A DNA stretch of 24,868 bases from CAYLNH01 sp964384625. GTDB taxonomy: Bacteria; Verrucomicrobiota; Lentisphaeria; JABSQK01. The notes beneath the pieces were generated by a model. It had not been told where the DNA came from, ran no database searches, and saw only the letters and a list, made by a program, of their open reading frames with translations. Location: assembly GCA_964384625.1 (NCBI GenBank), contig CAYLNH010000091.1, forward strand, positions 1-24,868. Direction: 5' to 3'. The translations under genes and the position numbers were made by a program. Positions within the stretch are counted from its first letter, which is position 1; each line of letters begins with the position of its first letter. Below, piece by piece: positions 1 to 7,622 of this stretch.

Positions 1-226
1 TTCTGACGCTATGGTGCGGCTCTTGCCAACGCCAAGGGATGACCTACAGAACTGATATGCGCCCGCCCGCCTCCAGTCCCGACGAATCGGGACTCGTTAA
101 TAGTTGATAGTGGGTAGTTCTTGGTCCGGCGGGTCGGAAGCAGGCAGGTCGAAGGCTCCGGTTGTCCGGGTGGCAGGGGTTCGGGGGTAAGCACGGAGGA
201 ATGGATCGCCGGCGGACGGGTGGGGG
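1..226. other. Intergenic sequence with no recognisable gene
   Basis: I see no convincing coding region here. Short open frames exist on both strands but encode low-complexity, Arg/Pro-rich peptides typical of GC-rich noncoding DNA. The stretch begins with CTGACGC (from base 3), a sequence that recurs in other noncoding parts of the window. It adjoins the 3' end of the transposase remnant. Confidence 0.5.
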
Positions 227-668
227 TCAGGTATCGGGCAGCCGGAGCTGGATTCGTCGGGCCGCGGGGCTGAAGATGAACGATGAAATCAGACACCTGG
301 TGAAGCTGGAGAGTAGGAAACTGACGAATGCCTTGACCGATGCATAGTAGTCTATGAAGCTGTATATGGGGCCTGGCGGCGCCCCGTTTCGGATTTGCAG
401 CTTCTGCACTTTGGCACAGAGGTCACTTCGGGTGATCAGTTGTGAGATGAGGTGGGCGATCTGGAGTAACTGGTAGTAGTTCCAGGCGTTCTCTTTTCGT
501 CCGTAGGCGTGTTCCAATTCGAATCCGTGCTTCTTCTGATCGTCGAATCCCTGGTTCTCGATCTTCCAGCGTTGTCCTCCTCCTTGGTCGGCGTATTTTG
601 GCGATAGTGTTCTGGTGCACGATCTCGACAACGGGACGCCGGACCAACCATACGGGCGCCGTCGCGGG
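227..668 (-). pseudogene. Degraded DDE transposase, C-terminal fragment with frameshift
   Basis: Read on the minus strand, the frame ending at 227 contains QRWKIENQGFDDQKKHG followed by a long helical tail (ELEHAYGRKENAWNYYQLLQIAHL). This is the pattern of the last catalytic Glu region (R-W-K-I-E-N) and C-terminus of IS4-like/DDE transposases. The upstream part of the protein continues in a different frame: ...VEIVHQNTIAK joins smoothly to YADQGGGQRWKIEN if one base is removed from the T4 run at 596-599 (A4 on the coding strand). That upstream frame is stopped by a TAG at 669-671, and the rest of the transposase, including the two catalytic Asp regions, is missing. It is therefore a dead remnant rather than a functional IS. 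I cannot assign the exact IS family, and no terminal inverted repeats could be found. Confidence 0.7.
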
Positions 669-784
669 CTAAGCTGCACGCCTCACGCCCGACTCCATAC
701 CAATCTGTATTCTTTTTGATTTACAGAAACTTTCACTTGCATTTCAAGTATTTACATAGTCTATTTCGACATATGGAGGTCAGA

Positions 785-1708
785 ATGTATCACAATCAAT
801 CCAATTATGATTCCGGGGGGGCGAGTCGCGGCAACGGGCCGGCGCGGCGCCCGAGCAGCTTCACACTTATCGAACTTCTGGTCGTCGTCGCCATCGTGGC
901 CCTCCTGGCCGCCCTGCTGCTGCCGGCCTTGAGCCAGGCGAAGAAGCGGGCGCAGCTGGTGGTCTGTATGAGCCAACAAAAACAGCAGTTCACCGCGCTG
1001 GTACTGTACGCCGACGATCACGAACGCGTCTTCCCCAACGGCTGTCTGCACAGCGGCTGGAATCCCGGCCATCGTGCCTCCGGCTACTTCTCGGAGAAGG
1101 ACTACAAGAAGACCCGGATCTATGACGGTTTGCCGAACCGCCACACGCTGCGCGGGCTGACCGCGCTCTGGGACATGGGCTATCTCAGCGACGAGATGCT
1201 GTTGGTCGACCCGGATTGGGAGAATGATCTCGACAGCCAATGCATCAGCTACAAAGGCCGGCTGGACTTCTCCAAATGGGAGGCGCCGCACTGGATTGAT
1301 CATATCCCACTGGCTGCCGGCGGTTGGTCCACGGGCACCTACGTGATGTACACGCATGTCGGCCGCTTCCCCTTCCCCGGCCAGGCCGGTATCGGCGGAA
1401 ATGGCCGGGGGGACCTGCGTAAGCTGGGCGGTCAGGTAAAATGGAACGGCCGGGTCGCGGTCACCGCAGTCTCCATGTGCCGGATCGGCAAGCCCACCGA
1501 AACCGGCCTCGGCGCCCACGACCGCGAGCGCATCAACGTCACCTACGACGACGGCCACGTCCGCACGCAAACGGGGATTCAGGATCACCTGAACTATCTC
1601 TTGTCCAACGCCCCGAGTTGGCGCGCCGACGTCGGCAACCAATCGTACCACATCGACAACGATCGGACGACCTGGTGGCGCTGGGTCACCCGCGAGGACG
1701 GGAGTTAG
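785..1708 (+). CDS. Prepilin-type N-terminal cleavage/methylation domain protein (pseudopilin-like)
   Basis: This is a secreted or surface protein of about 307 aa with a class III prepilin leader. The processing motif is S25/F26-TLIE, with Glu at mature position 5, followed by one hydrophobic helix (about residues 27-48) and then the LLPALSQAKKRAQ segment. The globular part carries YADDHERVFPN near the start and NVTYDDGHVRT near the end, a common pattern in the very large pseudopilin families of Lentisphaerota, Verrucomicrobiota and Planctomycetota. The leader is longer than usual and the residue before the cleavage site is Ser, not the canonical Gly. ATG 785 is chosen because GGAGG (775-779) sits 5 nt upstream; a TTG at 716 and an ATG at 773 are in the same frame but less well placed. 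It would be processed by a PilD-type peptidase, which is not in this window. The precise function is unknown; such proteins are often lineage-expanded surface proteins rather than true pilus subunits. Confidence 0.85.
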   Translation: MYHNQSNYDSGGASRGNGPARRPSSFTLIELLVVVAIVALLAALLLPALSQAKKRAQLVVCMSQQKQQFTALVLYADDHERVFPNGCLHSGWNPGHRASGYFSEKDYKKTRIYDGLPNRHTLRGLTALWDMGYLSDEMLLVDPDWENDLDSQCISYKGRLDFSKWEAPHWIDHIPLAAGGWSTGTYVMYTHVGRFPFPGQAGIGGNGRGDLRKLGGQVKWNGRVAVTAVSMCRIGKPTETGLGAHDRERINVTYDDGHVRTQTGIQDHLNYLLSNAPSWRADVGNQSYHIDNDRTTWWRWVTREDGS

Positions 1709-1781
1709 CGGCGGGGGCGTCCGAGCGGAGCTCAGTACAGAGTTCGCCCCCTTCGGGGACGGTTTGCCCCGAATATCACCA

Positions 1782-1808
1782 CCCCGGGTTCCTTTCAGTC
1801 ACCCGGGG
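1782..1808. terminator. GC hairpin downstream of the pseudopilin gene
   Basis: CCCCGGGT (1782-1789) pairs perfectly with ACCCGGGG (1801-1808) across an 11-nt loop. It lies about 75 nt after the pseudopilin stop and just before the tandem array. There is no U-tract on either strand, so it could be a stabilising or palindromic-repeat hairpin rather than a classical intrinsic terminator. Confidence 0.4.
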
Positions 1809-1820
1809 CTACTCATGTTG

Positions 1821-2460
1821 GCGCCCCTTCGGGGCGCGGACACCCGCCTTGACGAACCGCCTGCTCCCCCCTGACGCAACACCGTTGGGAGCCGCCCCAT
1901 CGGGGCGCGGACACCCGCTTTAACAAACCGCCTGAGGCGCTACAGCAACACTCCCCGGGAGCCGCCCCATCGGGGCGCGGACACCCGCTTTCACAAACCG
2001 CCTGAGGCGCTACAGCTACACTCCCCGGGAGCCGCCCCATCGGGGCGCGGACACCCGCTTTCACAAACCGCCNNNNNNNNNNNNNNNNNNNNNNNNNNNN
2101 NNNNNNNNNNNNNNNNNNNNNNNNNNNNNNNNNNNNNNNNNNNNNNNNNNNNNNNNNNNNNNNNNNNNNNNNGAGCCGTCCCTTCGGGGCGCGGACACCC
2201 ACTTTCACAAACCGCCTGAGGCGCTACAGCAACACTCTCCGGGAGCCGCCCCTTCGGGGCGCGGACACCCGCTCTCACAAACTGCCCGAGGCGCTACGGC
2301 AACACTCCCCGGGAGCTGCCCGTTCGGGGCGCGAACACCCGCCTCGACGAACCGCCTGATCCCCCCTGACGCAACACCGTTGAGAGCTGCCCCTTCGGGG
2401 CGCGGACACCCGCCTTGACGAACCGCCTGAGCCTCTGACGCAGCACTCCCCGGCAATCGC
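1821..2460. repeat. Tandem array of ~70-bp hairpin-bearing repeats, interrupted by an N gap
   Basis: Eight copies of a 70-71 bp unit are visible. The conserved core is GCCCC-WTC-GGGGC followed by GCGGACACCCGC, with cores at 1823, 1894, 1964, 2034, [gap], 2178, 2248, 2318 and 2389. Each core is a 5-7 bp perfect stem with a 3-nt loop. Two subtypes occur. Outer copies carry the CTGACGCAACACCG spacer (first copy and the 2318 copy). Inner copies carry GAGGCGCTACAGCAACACTC-type spacers. The spacing is 70 in the interior and 71 at the first and the last junction. All three minus-strand frames are open over long stretches, but the translations are only the repeat read in different frames, so I treat the array as noncoding. 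It fills the space between the pseudopilin gene and the converging HAD/ATPase operon. Confidence 0.9.
2073..2172. other. Assembly gap (100 N)
   Basis: A run of exactly 100 N lies inside the tandem array. The round length suggests a scaffolding placeholder rather than a measured distance, so the true repeat copy number is unknown. Confidence 0.95.
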
Positions 2461-2523
2461 TTGGCACCGATTGAGCTTGACGATCAGGCCCGGATGCGAC
2501 TGCGGCAGGGCGTGGCGTCCGCC

Positions 2524-3171
2524 CTACCCCAACGACTGGATCTCGTCGACGGAGAGATCGGCCATGCCGGGTTTGACGAGGTCGGCGGCAACGAGTTTGT
2601 CGGCGGAGAAGGTTTGGGCGACGCCGATGCAGGTCATGCCCGCGGCTTTGGCGGCTTCGACGCCGTTGACGGCATCTTCGATGACACAGCAGTCGACGGG
2701 AGCGACGCCGATCTCTTTTGCGGCAGCGAGGAAGATGTCTGGCGCGGGCTTGCGGTGTTCCACTTTCTCGGCGGTGATGACCGCGTCGAACTCGGTCGGC
2801 GGGATACCGATATGCTCGAGATTGGCGGCGACCTTGATCAGGTCCGCACTGGAAGCGACAGCGGTCTTCAGGCCGGCGGCTTTGCAGGCGCGGACGAAGT
2901 CGACGGCGCCGGGGAATGCCTGGAGGATTTCCGGCATGATCTCGAGATAGATCTCGTAGGTGCGGGCCTTGGCCTGCAGCAGGTCGAACTCGACGCCGTG
3001 TTTACCGGCCGGACCGCCGATATACTTGTTCTCCCCGGCGCCGATGAACGGCACGAAGTCAGCTTCCGGCACTTCCACGCCGTACTCCCGAAACATGGCC
3101 TGGGCGGCAGCGCAGATCACCGGTTCGGAATCGGTCAAGACCCCATCCATATCGAAGATAACGGCTTTCAA
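2524..3171 (-). CDS. HAD-superfamily phosphatase, beta-phosphoglucomutase-like subfamily
   Basis: A 215-aa cytosolic hydrolase of the haloacid dehalogenase superfamily. Motif I is FDMDGVLTDSE with nucleophile D7 and acid/base D9. Motif II lies in AVASSADLIKV, the conserved Lys in EHRKPAPDIFL, and motif III in VIEDAVNGVEAAKAAG. The cap region contains FIGAGENKYIGG, a layout I associate with beta-phosphoglucomutase-like phosphatases and with the HAD domain of plant SOQ1-type proteins. The substrate cannot be read from sequence; small sugar phosphates are usual for the family. The start is TTG at 3171, overlapping the stop of the upstream ATPase gene by four bases (TTGA), so translation is probably coupled. 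It is the last gene of the hflK-like/ATPase operon. It could be a damage-control phosphatase, which is inference only. Confidence 0.88.
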   Translation of the reverse strand: MKAVIFDMDGVLTDSEPVICAAAQAMFREYGVEVPEADFVPFIGAGENKYIGGPAGKHGVEFDLLQAKARTYEIYLEIMPEILQAFPGAVDFVRACKAAGLKTAVASSADLIKVAANLEHIGIPPTEFDAVITAEKVEHRKPAPDIFLAAAKEIGVAPVDCCVIEDAVNGVEAAKAAGMTCIGVAQTFSADKLVAADLVKPGMADLSVDEIQSLG

Positions 3172-5144
3172 GAATCCAGATCCTCTCCTTCTCGCACGAG
3201 TCGCGCGCTGTTCATGACAACGGCCAGCGAACCGACCAGCTGCATGACAGCGGCGGCGAGAGGCGGGAGTTTCCCGGCTGCGCTCAACGCCATGCCGCCA
3301 AAGATAAACAGGCCGCCGACCACGAAGTTCTGTATAATAACGCTGCGGGCCCGGCGCGCCAGCCGATGCAGAAACGGCAGACGATTCAATCGGCTGTTGA
3401 GCAAGGCGATGGAGGCGCTCTCCATCGCCACATCACTACCCGCCGCGCCCATGGCGATCCCGATATTGCTCGCGGCCAGAGCCGGACCGTCATTGACGCC
3501 GTCACCGACAAAAGCAACGTGACAGCCTTTCTGCTTCACCTCAGTAACGTAGTCCACCTTCTCGGACGGTATGCAGTCGCCCCGCAGATCCCGGATCCCG
3601 AGTTCGTCGGCGACGCGGGTTGCCACGGCAGTGCGGTCGCCGGTCACCAGTGCCAGCCGCTCGACGCCCTGTTCATTCAATTCGGTCACCATCGCTTTGG
3701 CTTCATCACGCAACTGATCTTCCAGAGCGATCCAGCCGAGCGGCGTATTGTCCCGCATGACATACAGCACACTGACGCCGGCGGTAGCCTCATCATGTTC
3801 CGGGAAGGCGTCGGCGGTCAATCCATTCTCCGTCATCCAGGCGAGATTTCCGATCAGGATCTCCCTGCCGTCGACAGTGGCGCGCAGGCCGCGGCCGGGT
3901 TCTTCGTGCAGGGCTTCCGGCTCCATCAGCTTGATTCGGGCCTGCACCGCCAGTTCACGGACGGCGACGGCTACCGGGTGGTTGCTGCGCTGTTCGGCGC
4001 TGGCGGCGAAACGCAGGAGTTCAGCGGACTTGACTCCCTGGACCGGCGCCAGCCGCATGACCCCCAGTTCCCCCTTGGACACGGTCCCGGTTTTGTCGAG
4101 CACAAACGCATCGACCCGGGCCATGCTTTCGATGTCGTTGACGTTTTTGATCAGGATACCGACGCGGGCGGCGGCGGACAATGCCGCGATCGTGGCGGAC
4201 GGCGTCGCCAGGATCAACGCCACCGGACAGGCCGCAACCAACAGGGCGGCGACGCGGCCGAGACTGTGGTCGGTGGCGAACCAGACGATCACAGCCAGCA
4301 TCAGGATCAGCGGCGTGTAATACTTGACGTAGCGGTCGATCAACCGGATGAACGGCATGCGCGTCTGTTCCGCCGCCAGGATCAAGTCGCGCACCTTGCC
4401 CAGCGTCGTATTCCTGCCGGCCCGCTCGACATCGACTTCAATCAGGCCGCTGAGGTTGAGGGTGCCGGCGAACACCTGGGCACCGACCTCCTTGTCGACC
4501 GGCAGGGATTCCCCGGTGATATTCGCCTCCTGCAGGGCGCTGGCCCCTTTGCGGATCTTGCCGTCGGCATACACCGTTTCCCCGGGACGAATCTGCAGGA
4601 CGTCGCCGGCGCGAAGGAACTCTGGGTCAACCAGTTCTTCTTCGCCGTCAGCCCGGAGACGCCGGGCTTTTCCCGGGGTCATCTGCACCAGCTCTTCCAG
4701 GGACTGCTTGGCGCCGACCGCGCTCTGCGATTCGATGATCAGACTGATCAGCATGAAGAAAGCGATGGCGCCGGCCGTCTGCAGCGCGATGGCGCCGTCG
4801 GCGCCAACCATGCTCGCCCGCGCGATGGAGGCCAGTACGGCCAGGATGACCAGCTCGTTCAGCCCCATGTTCCGGCGCTCCGAACGCACCGCGATCAACA
4901 GGATCTGAACCAGCAGGATGAGCACTCCGACAAGCGCGGCGATCGTGGCCAGGCGGCCGCCGTCCCCGGCCCACGACAGCAGACTGGAGTCGTCGCTCCA
5001 GTACCTGATCGAACTGATGATCACCGAGTCCAGCACGAAGAACACCCCGATCACCGCCACGAGCAGGCGCCGCCGGGTGCCGGGCGGTTTCTCCGCGACC
5101 GGCTCGATTTGCGTCAGGTCATCTGGAATCGCCGCTTCGCTCAT
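3168..5144 (-). CDS. P1B-type (heavy-metal-like) P-type ATPase with CPV motif and no N-terminal metal-binding domain
   Basis: A 658-aa ATP-driven membrane transporter. The layout is that of P1B ATPases: two N-terminal helices (about 26-46 and 66-85), a second pair (about 95-138), an actuator domain with TGES at 210-213, helices 5-6 (about 275-316), a phosphorylation site D350KTGT, an SNHPVA motif (H389-P390), a GDGVND hinge at 547-552, and two C-terminal helices (about 604-648). The helix-6 ion motif is C306-P-V rather than CPC, CPH or SPC. There is no HMA or His-rich N-terminal domain. The last helix reads MQLVGSLAVVMNSARL and lacks the acidic residue typical of Zn/Cd pumps. Metal specificity is therefore unclear. 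The gene overlaps the upstream hflK-like gene by 26 nt and has AAGGAA before its ATG. HflK/HflC-type genes next to such ATPases are something I recall from PVC genomes. It is unlikely to be a classical Cu or Zn exporter. Confidence 0.9.
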   Translation of the reverse strand: MSEAAIPDDLTQIEPVAEKPPGTRRRLLVAVIGVFFVLDSVIISSIRYWSDDSSLLSWAGDGGRLATIAALVGVLILLVQILLIAVRSERRNMGLNELVILAVLASIARASMVGADGAIALQTAGAIAFFMLISLIIESQSAVGAKQSLEELVQMTPGKARRLRADGEEELVDPEFLRAGDVLQIRPGETVYADGKIRKGASALQEANITGESLPVDKEVGAQVFAGTLNLSGLIEVDVERAGRNTTLGKVRDLILAAEQTRMPFIRLIDRYVKYYTPLILMLAVIVWFATDHSLGRVAALLVAACPVALILATPSATIAALSAAARVGILIKNVNDIESMARVDAFVLDKTGTVSKGELGVMRLAPVQGVKSAELLRFAASAEQRSNHPVAVAVRELAVQARIKLMEPEALHEEPGRGLRATVDGREILIGNLAWMTENGLTADAFPEHDEATAGVSVLYVMRDNTPLGWIALEDQLRDEAKAMVTELNEQGVERLALVTGDRTAVATRVADELGIRDLRGDCIPSEKVDYVTEVKQKGCHVAFVGDGVNDGPALAASNIGIAMGAAGSDVAMESASIALLNSRLNRLPFLHRLARRARSVIIQNFVVGGLFIFGGMALSAAGKLPPLAAAVMQLVGSLAVVMNSARLVREGEDLDS

Positions 5145-6186
5145 TCTTCGCTTTCCTTGGATCAGCGTTGAGCTCCAGCCGCAACTGGCGCTGCTCGCGT
5201 TTGTCGACTACGAACTTCTCGTCGACCTGCCCCATGATCTTCCGCAACCGTTCCTCAACGTAAATGCGGCGGAACAGCTCCTTGTCCTTCTGATACTGCG
5301 GGTACAGCTTTTTGAAGGCCTCGACGTCGGCCTGAACGCGACTGATTTTGCGTGTTTTGTCGGAATTCGCCGCGGCCAGCATTTCAGCTTCGGCAATGCG
5401 GGCATCGGATTCGAGCCGCTGGGCTTCGCCGTTGGCGTCAGCCACCAGTTTCTGGCGTTCCTCGACAGCCTGCGTTACCGAATCAAACTCCTCTTTGACC
5501 TGCCGCGGCGGCGCGACGGAGAGCAGGACATCCTCGATCTCGATGCCCAGCTGCAGCCGGTCGATGTCTCCGTCCAGGACCTCCTTGATGCGGCTGCGGA
5601 AAGCATCGCGGTCCTGCCAGGCGGTGTCGGTGCTCAGCCCGGCGCCGGCCTGCGTCACCGCCCGGTTCAACAGTAGACGCAGGACCTCCTTGATCCGGTT
5701 CTCGCCGGTGGCGCCGTCATGAAAACGCGTGACATAGACAACCGGATCGATGATCCGGTATTTCAAGGTCCAGTTGCTGTGGATGATGCTCATGTCGCCC
5801 GTCAGCCCGTAGCCATGGACGCCGGGACGGAGGACGTCGGCGTCCCGATCGGCGTCGGTCATCTCCTGGCGCTCGTACCAGAAGGCGTCGGTCGAGACTT
5901 CCTGCGGCTTGGTAGACACGCGGATGCGTTCGTCCACCGGATACGGCAACGAAAAATGCAGACCGCGCAAGCGCGTCTGCTGCCCCCGACGGCTGACAAT
6001 CCTGCCAAAGCGCAGAATGATCCCGACTTCCGAGCTTTCGACCACAAAGAAGCTCTTGAAGAGGAAGAATACCACCGACCCCAGCATCAACACAACGATG
6101 CCGATGAAGACCACCCGGGCAGCCCGGGCAAACGCCTTCATGCCGGCACTGCCGTGGAGCTCGGTATTCTGCTGGTCCTCGGACAT
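5119..6186 (-). CDS. HflK-like SPFH/Band 7 membrane protein
   Basis: A 355-aa protein with a short cytoplasmic N-terminus, one transmembrane helix (about 24-46) and an SPFH/Band 7 domain starting at VVESSEVGIILRFGRI. A long charged helical region follows (VEERQKLVADANGEAQRLESDARIAEAEM), typical of HflK/HflC coiled coils, with a basic tail. In E. coli HflK and HflC form a cage around the FtsH protease; here a single HflK-like gene is present and no hflC or ftsH is nearby. It is the first gene of a three-gene operon with the P-type ATPase (26-nt overlap) and the HAD protein, suggesting a role in organising or protecting that pump. The start at 6186 is supported by AGGAG about 6 nt upstream. The alternative is a related prohibitin/stomatin-type scaffold not linked to FtsH. 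Confidence 0.88.
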   Translation of the reverse strand: MSEDQQNTELHGSAGMKAFARAARVVFIGIVVLMLGSVVFFLFKSFFVVESSEVGIILRFGRIVSRRGQQTRLRGLHFSLPYPVDERIRVSTKPQEVSTDAFWYERQEMTDADRDADVLRPGVHGYGLTGDMSIIHSNWTLKYRIIDPVVYVTRFHDGATGENRIKEVLRLLLNRAVTQAGAGLSTDTAWQDRDAFRSRIKEVLDGDIDRLQLGIEIEDVLLSVAPPRQVKEEFDSVTQAVEERQKLVADANGEAQRLESDARIAEAEMLAAANSDKTRKISRVQADVEAFKKLYPQYQKDKELFRRIYVEERLRKIMGQVDEKFVVDKREQRQLRLELNADPRKAKNERSGDSR

Positions 6187-6263
6187 GATCTCTCCTGACT
6201 GCGTCGGTACACAGCTCCGCCGTTCACTACTTACAATACGAAGAAACCCGGCCGCCGCCCCAC

Positions 6264-6294
6264 AGCTTTGTAACCCCTTTGTAACGTCAAAGCT
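6264..6294 (-). promoter_or_regulatory. Inverted repeat enclosing two 11-bp-phased direct repeats upstream of the hflK-like operon
   Basis: AGCTTTG (6264-6270) and CAAAGCT (6288-6294) form a 7-bp inverted repeat. Inside it, CTTTGTAAC occurs twice (6266-6274 and 6277-6285) with an 11-bp period, about one helical turn. The element lies some 80 bp upstream of the hflK-like start in a 166-bp intergenic space. This is the layout expected of a transcription factor site, but no factor can be named. A promoter could not be placed with confidence. Confidence 0.45.
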
Positions 6295-6352
6295 GAAGAC
6301 CGCGCTGACGTCGGATTGCGGGAGAACGTGTGCAAAGACGTGTGGGTCGGGC

Positions 6353-7504
6353 CTACCCGATGGTCCACGTGCCGTCGGCCGTGATCCGGTGAGTCAGTTC
6401 CTGGCCGGTTTCGGCATGCTTCGTCAGGACTACGGTTTCGTCCTCAGCCAACTTCGCTTGCTTCAGACAGAAGCCGTCCAGCAGTTCCGGGTGCTCGCGG
6501 ACGATCTCATAGTTCCGGCGATATTCCTCCCAGGTGCCGTACCACCGCGGCTTGTCCGGCCCGGCCCAGACGTCGTAGGGGAACAGCGGCAACAGGCCGA
6601 CGGCGTAACAGAAGGCGATCGCATGGTTCACCCGCTGCACGAAGTCCGCAGCGTGATGCGCATCCGGCGGTACATCCGGAAAGAATGAAATGACCTGTTG
6701 CTTGGCGAGTTTGCGGCTCTGTTTCGCGATCTTAAGCAGCTGGCGATCAGAGAAATCCGACGTCTCACCATCGAAGTAGCTGACGAATTCAAGGACGGTC
6801 GTGATGTCCCCGCCGAAGTTCCCGACAGAGCCGTTCACGCTCAACACGGCCGGTTCGCCGAGGATCCGGTCCATATTGGCGCGAAGCTTACGAAAGAAAC
6901 CCGTCACGGTGGCCCGGGTGAAACGGCGAAAGTCATCGAACATCGGGACCTTGCCGGTCGCCGCCAGTTGCAGCAGTTGCCTGGTATGGGTGATGCCGCG
7001 TTGCCGCAGATAAACGCGGTAGTCGAAATCGAGTCCCAGATAGTCGGCAAAGGCTTCCAGGCAGAATTCGCAGAAACATGGATTGCCGAAGTCCAGCATC
7101 TGGGCGTTGCAGAACCAGTCGTCGAACTGGAAGCATTTGGTGCCGCAGGTCTGGACCAGCAGCAAAACCTGATCAACCCGCGCCTGCACGTCGACCGGGT
7201 TGTTCTGACACATGTAGTGCTTGCGATCGTCCGGCGCACCGAAACCGCGCATCCACGGGGCGATGATCGGCTCGCCCTCAAACGACACGGCGTGGCCCGT
7301 CGGCTTGATCGTATTCAATGCCGCGACAAATACCGGAACGCGCGCCAGGAACTTGTCGATCTGTTCTTTGTCGGTTATGTAGGACCATTCAATCCGCGTC
7401 GGCTGCAGTTTGTCGATCAGCTTGATCGCTGTGGCGAACGAACCGTCGCCGCTGTCGTGGCGGACGCTGCGGATTGACAACGGGATCTCGGAATTACGCA
7501 ACAT
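6353..7504 (-). CDS. Putative TIM-barrel glycoside-hydrolase-like protein
   Basis: A 383-aa protein with no signal peptide, so probably cytosolic. The central part contains QFDDWFCNAQMLDFGNPCFC around residues 126-145, with C143-F-C145-E-F-C148. A CFCxxC cluster after an acidic strand end (D128-D129) is seen in TIM-barrel proteins related to GH42-type or 'hypothetical glycosyl hydrolase' families, where it marks a metal site or loop. Other barrel-like strands are RIEWSYIT, AVLSVNGSVGNFGG, VISFFPDVP and LLPLFPYDVWAG. Catalytic residues cannot be assigned securely and no carbohydrate specificity can be given. It is monocistronic, divergent from the GT2 gene, with a GAGGG Shine-Dalgarno about 8 nt before the ATG. 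The assignment to a barrel glycosidase-like fold is a recognition of style, not proof. Confidence 0.6.
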   Translation of the reverse strand: MLRNSEIPLSIRSVRHDSGDGSFATAIKLIDKLQPTRIEWSYITDKEQIDKFLARVPVFVAALNTIKPTGHAVSFEGEPIIAPWMRGFGAPDDRKHYMCQNNPVDVQARVDQVLLLVQTCGTKCFQFDDWFCNAQMLDFGNPCFCEFCLEAFADYLGLDFDYRVYLRQRGITHTRQLLQLAATGKVPMFDDFRRFTRATVTGFFRKLRANMDRILGEPAVLSVNGSVGNFGGDITTVLEFVSYFDGETSDFSDRQLLKIAKQSRKLAKQQVISFFPDVPPDAHHAADFVQRVNHAIAFCYAVGLLPLFPYDVWAGPDKPRWYGTWEEYRRNYEIVREHPELLDGFCLKQAKLAEDETVVLTKHAETGQELTHRITADGTWTIG

Positions 7505-7622
7505 GGTGAGGCCCTCATTCTGGCTCTTGGCTGCCGGTCCTGCCGATTGCAGGATCGCCTTCGCGAGCTACTATATGGCGCACCGGCCGAGATACACTGA
7601 TCAAAGCTGAAACATCCTGACT

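Noticed and set aside
761..1651. 296-aa minus-strand open frame
   Set aside because: It is antisense to the pseudopilin gene, which has a clear prepilin motif and Shine-Dalgarno.
1813..2456. Minus-strand repeat proteins (GVRAPKGRL-type peptides)
   Set aside because: The 70-bp unit is open in all three minus frames, the same peptides appear frame-shifted in each, and the longest ORFs cross the N gap; there is no start signal or known domain.
1821..2460. CRISPR array
   Set aside because: Repeats are 70-71 bp and contiguous, with no unique spacers and no cas genes.
3366..5171. 601-aa plus-strand open frame opposite the P-type ATPase
   Set aside because: It is a GC-driven antisense shadow rich in Arg, Gln and Asp with no family pattern, while the minus strand carries all the P-type ATPase motifs.
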